This document shows positions 6,269 through 7,188 of a stretch of 7,188 nucleotides of DNA, piece after piece (the first letter of the stretch is position 1; each line of letters starts with the position of its first letter). The notes below the pieces were generated by a model, which searched no databases, was not told the origin of the DNA, and saw nothing but the letters and a program-made list of their open reading frames with translations. The stretch spans positions 1 to 7,188 of the forward strand of contig UQWQ01000094.1 in NCBI GenBank assembly GCA_900544755.1, given 5' to 3'. Origin of the DNA: an uncultured Collinsella sp. (GTDB lineage: Bacteria; Actinomycetota; Coriobacteriia; Coriobacteriales; Coriobacteriaceae). The position numbers and the translations under genes are program-made.

Positions 6269-6419
6269 GCGCACACGGGACGTATTGGCGCAATCCGCAT
6301 TTGAACGACTTGGCCGCTCCTGACAGCCGGGGGTACCGTTCGCCGACGTGTAACCGAAACCGATTATGACCGCCGCTATGCTGTGCTGCGTATATCCGAC
6401 CGCAAAGAGAGGAAGCACC

Positions 6420-7169
6420 ATGTTGCTCGAGGGCAAGAAAGCGATCATCACCGGAGGCACGCGCGGTATCGGCTATGCCATCGCCTGCCGTTTTATCGAG
6501 GAAGGTGCTGCCGTCACCGTCTTTGGCTCGCGCCAGGAGACTGCCGACGCTGCCGTTGAGAAGCTGGCGGCCGCCTATCCCGAGGCCAAGGTCTGGGGCC
6601 GCTCCTGCGACCTCACCTCGCTCGAGGCCGTAACCGAGGCCTTTACCCAGGCTGCCGCCGATATGGGCGGCCTGGACACGGTCGTCAACAATGCCGGTAT
6701 CTCCCAGCGTTCTCCCCTTTTGGACTACACGGCCGAGGAGTTTGCAAAGGTCATGGACCTCAACGTCGTCGCCGTCTTTAATGGCCACCAGGCTGCCGCC
6801 AAGATCATGACCGAGGCCGGCCACGGCGGCACCATCACCACCACGAGCTCGATGGTCGCCAAGTATGGCCAGCCCTCCGGCGTCGGCTATCCCACGTCCA
6901 AGTTTGCCGTCAACGGCATGGTCCAGTCGCTCTCGCGCGAGCTCGCCCCCATGGGCATTCGCGTCAATGCCGTCGCACCCGGCGTGACCAAGACCGACAT
7001 GGTCGCCAACCTGCCCGAAGAGGTTATTAAGCCCATCATCGCCACCATTCCGCTGGGTCGCATGGGCGAGCCCGAGGATGTCGCCAACGCCTTTGTTTTC
7101 CTGGCGAGCGACATGTCCTCCTATGTTACGGGTGCCGTGCTCCCCGTCGACGGAGCCGCCCGCTCCTAA
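6420..7169 (+). CDS. Short-chain dehydrogenase/reductase (classical SDR; BaiA/FabG-like)
   Basis: This is a complete 249-residue NAD(P)-dependent oxidoreductase. Classical SDR features are in order: cofactor loop TGGTRGIG (11-18), Asp64 in CDLTS, NNAG (90-93), and the tetrad Asn115, Ser144, Tyr157 and Lys161 (YPTSK), then APGVTKTDM (186-194) and the C-terminal VDGA. After beta-strand 2 the sequence is FGSRQE; the Ser37-Arg38 pair there suggests NADP(H). From memory, the wording (ITGGTRGIG, YPE, DLTS, VFNG, SGVGYP-SK, EPE, FLASD, VDGA) resembles BaiA bile-acid 3-alpha-hydroxysteroid dehydrogenases, but also 3-oxoacyl-ACP reductase-like proteins. The substrate is therefore not assigned. The ATG at 6420 has GAGAGG seven bases upstream. 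An in-frame ATG at 6366 would add 18 non-SDR residues and lacks a good site. It stands behind the hom terminator in the same direction. Confidence 0.9.
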   Translation: MLLEGKKAIITGGTRGIGYAIACRFIEEGAAVTVFGSRQETADAAVEKLAAAYPEAKVWGRSCDLTSLEAVTEAFTQAAADMGGLDTVVNNAGISQRSPLLDYTAEEFAKVMDLNVVAVFNGHQAAAKIMTEAGHGGTITTTSSMVAKYGQPSGVGYPTSKFAVNGMVQSLSRELAPMGIRVNAVAPGVTKTDMVANLPEEVIKPIIATIPLGRMGEPEDVANAFVFLASDMSSYVTGAVLPVDGAARS

Positions 7170-7188
7170 AGGTCGAAAGCCACGACTT

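Noticed and set aside
4849..6300. 483-codon minus-strand open frame opposite hom
   Set aside because: It mirrors the hom frame, gives a Gly/Ala/Asp/Val-rich sequence without motifs, and also runs through the terminator.
6366..6419. N-terminal extension of the SDR gene
   Set aside because: The 18 extra residues precede a normal SDR start, and the good ribosome binding site belongs to 6420.

Overview
The window looks like an ordinary chromosomal stretch from a high-GC, Gram-positive gut actinobacterium. The best guess is Coriobacteriia, most likely Collinsella or a close relative. This rests on GC-rich coding sequence, a lipoprotein-type binding protein behind a twin-arginine-like leader, and the general look of the proteins. 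No rRNA or other marker gene is present to prove it.

Left two thirds (1-4358, all minus strand): a five-gene branched-chain amino acid (LIV/HAAT-type) ABC importer. Reading with transcription, the order is livJ (lipoprotein that captures the amino acid), livH and livM (the two permease subunits), livG and livF (the two ATPases; livF is cut by the window edge). livH to livF are packed with abutting or overlapping stop and start codons. livJ is set apart from livH by 139 nt holding two hairpins, one of them strong, which fits separate control of binding-protein and membrane-complex levels.

Middle (4359-4854): a 496-bp divergent intergenic region. The livJ side is AT-rich. It holds inverted repeats, a candidate promoter, two small hairpins just before the livJ ribosome binding site, and a 36-codon ORF with a ribosome-binding-like sequence. 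Its middle is loaded with Leu, Val and Ile codons (LLLHNKVALLHKVVGI), as expected of an amino-acid-sensing leader peptide ahead of a branched-chain amino acid importer. This is the most interesting signal here, but no matching terminator is visible, so it stays a hypothesis. The hom side carries a candidate sigma-70-type promoter and a good Shine-Dalgarno.

Right third (4855-7169, plus strand): hom, homoserine dehydrogenase with a C-terminal ACT domain, on the route to threonine, methionine and isoleucine. It is closed by a 15-bp-stem terminator. Then comes a complete short-chain dehydrogenase/reductase whose sequence resembles, from memory, the bile-acid 3-alpha-hydroxysteroid dehydrogenases of the BaiA group as well as generic FabG-like enzymes.

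Functionally, import of Leu/Ile/Val and the pathway that feeds isoleucine synthesis stand back to back around a shared control region. I see no mobile element, CRISPR array, tRNA or rRNA, and no clear new multi-gene system.
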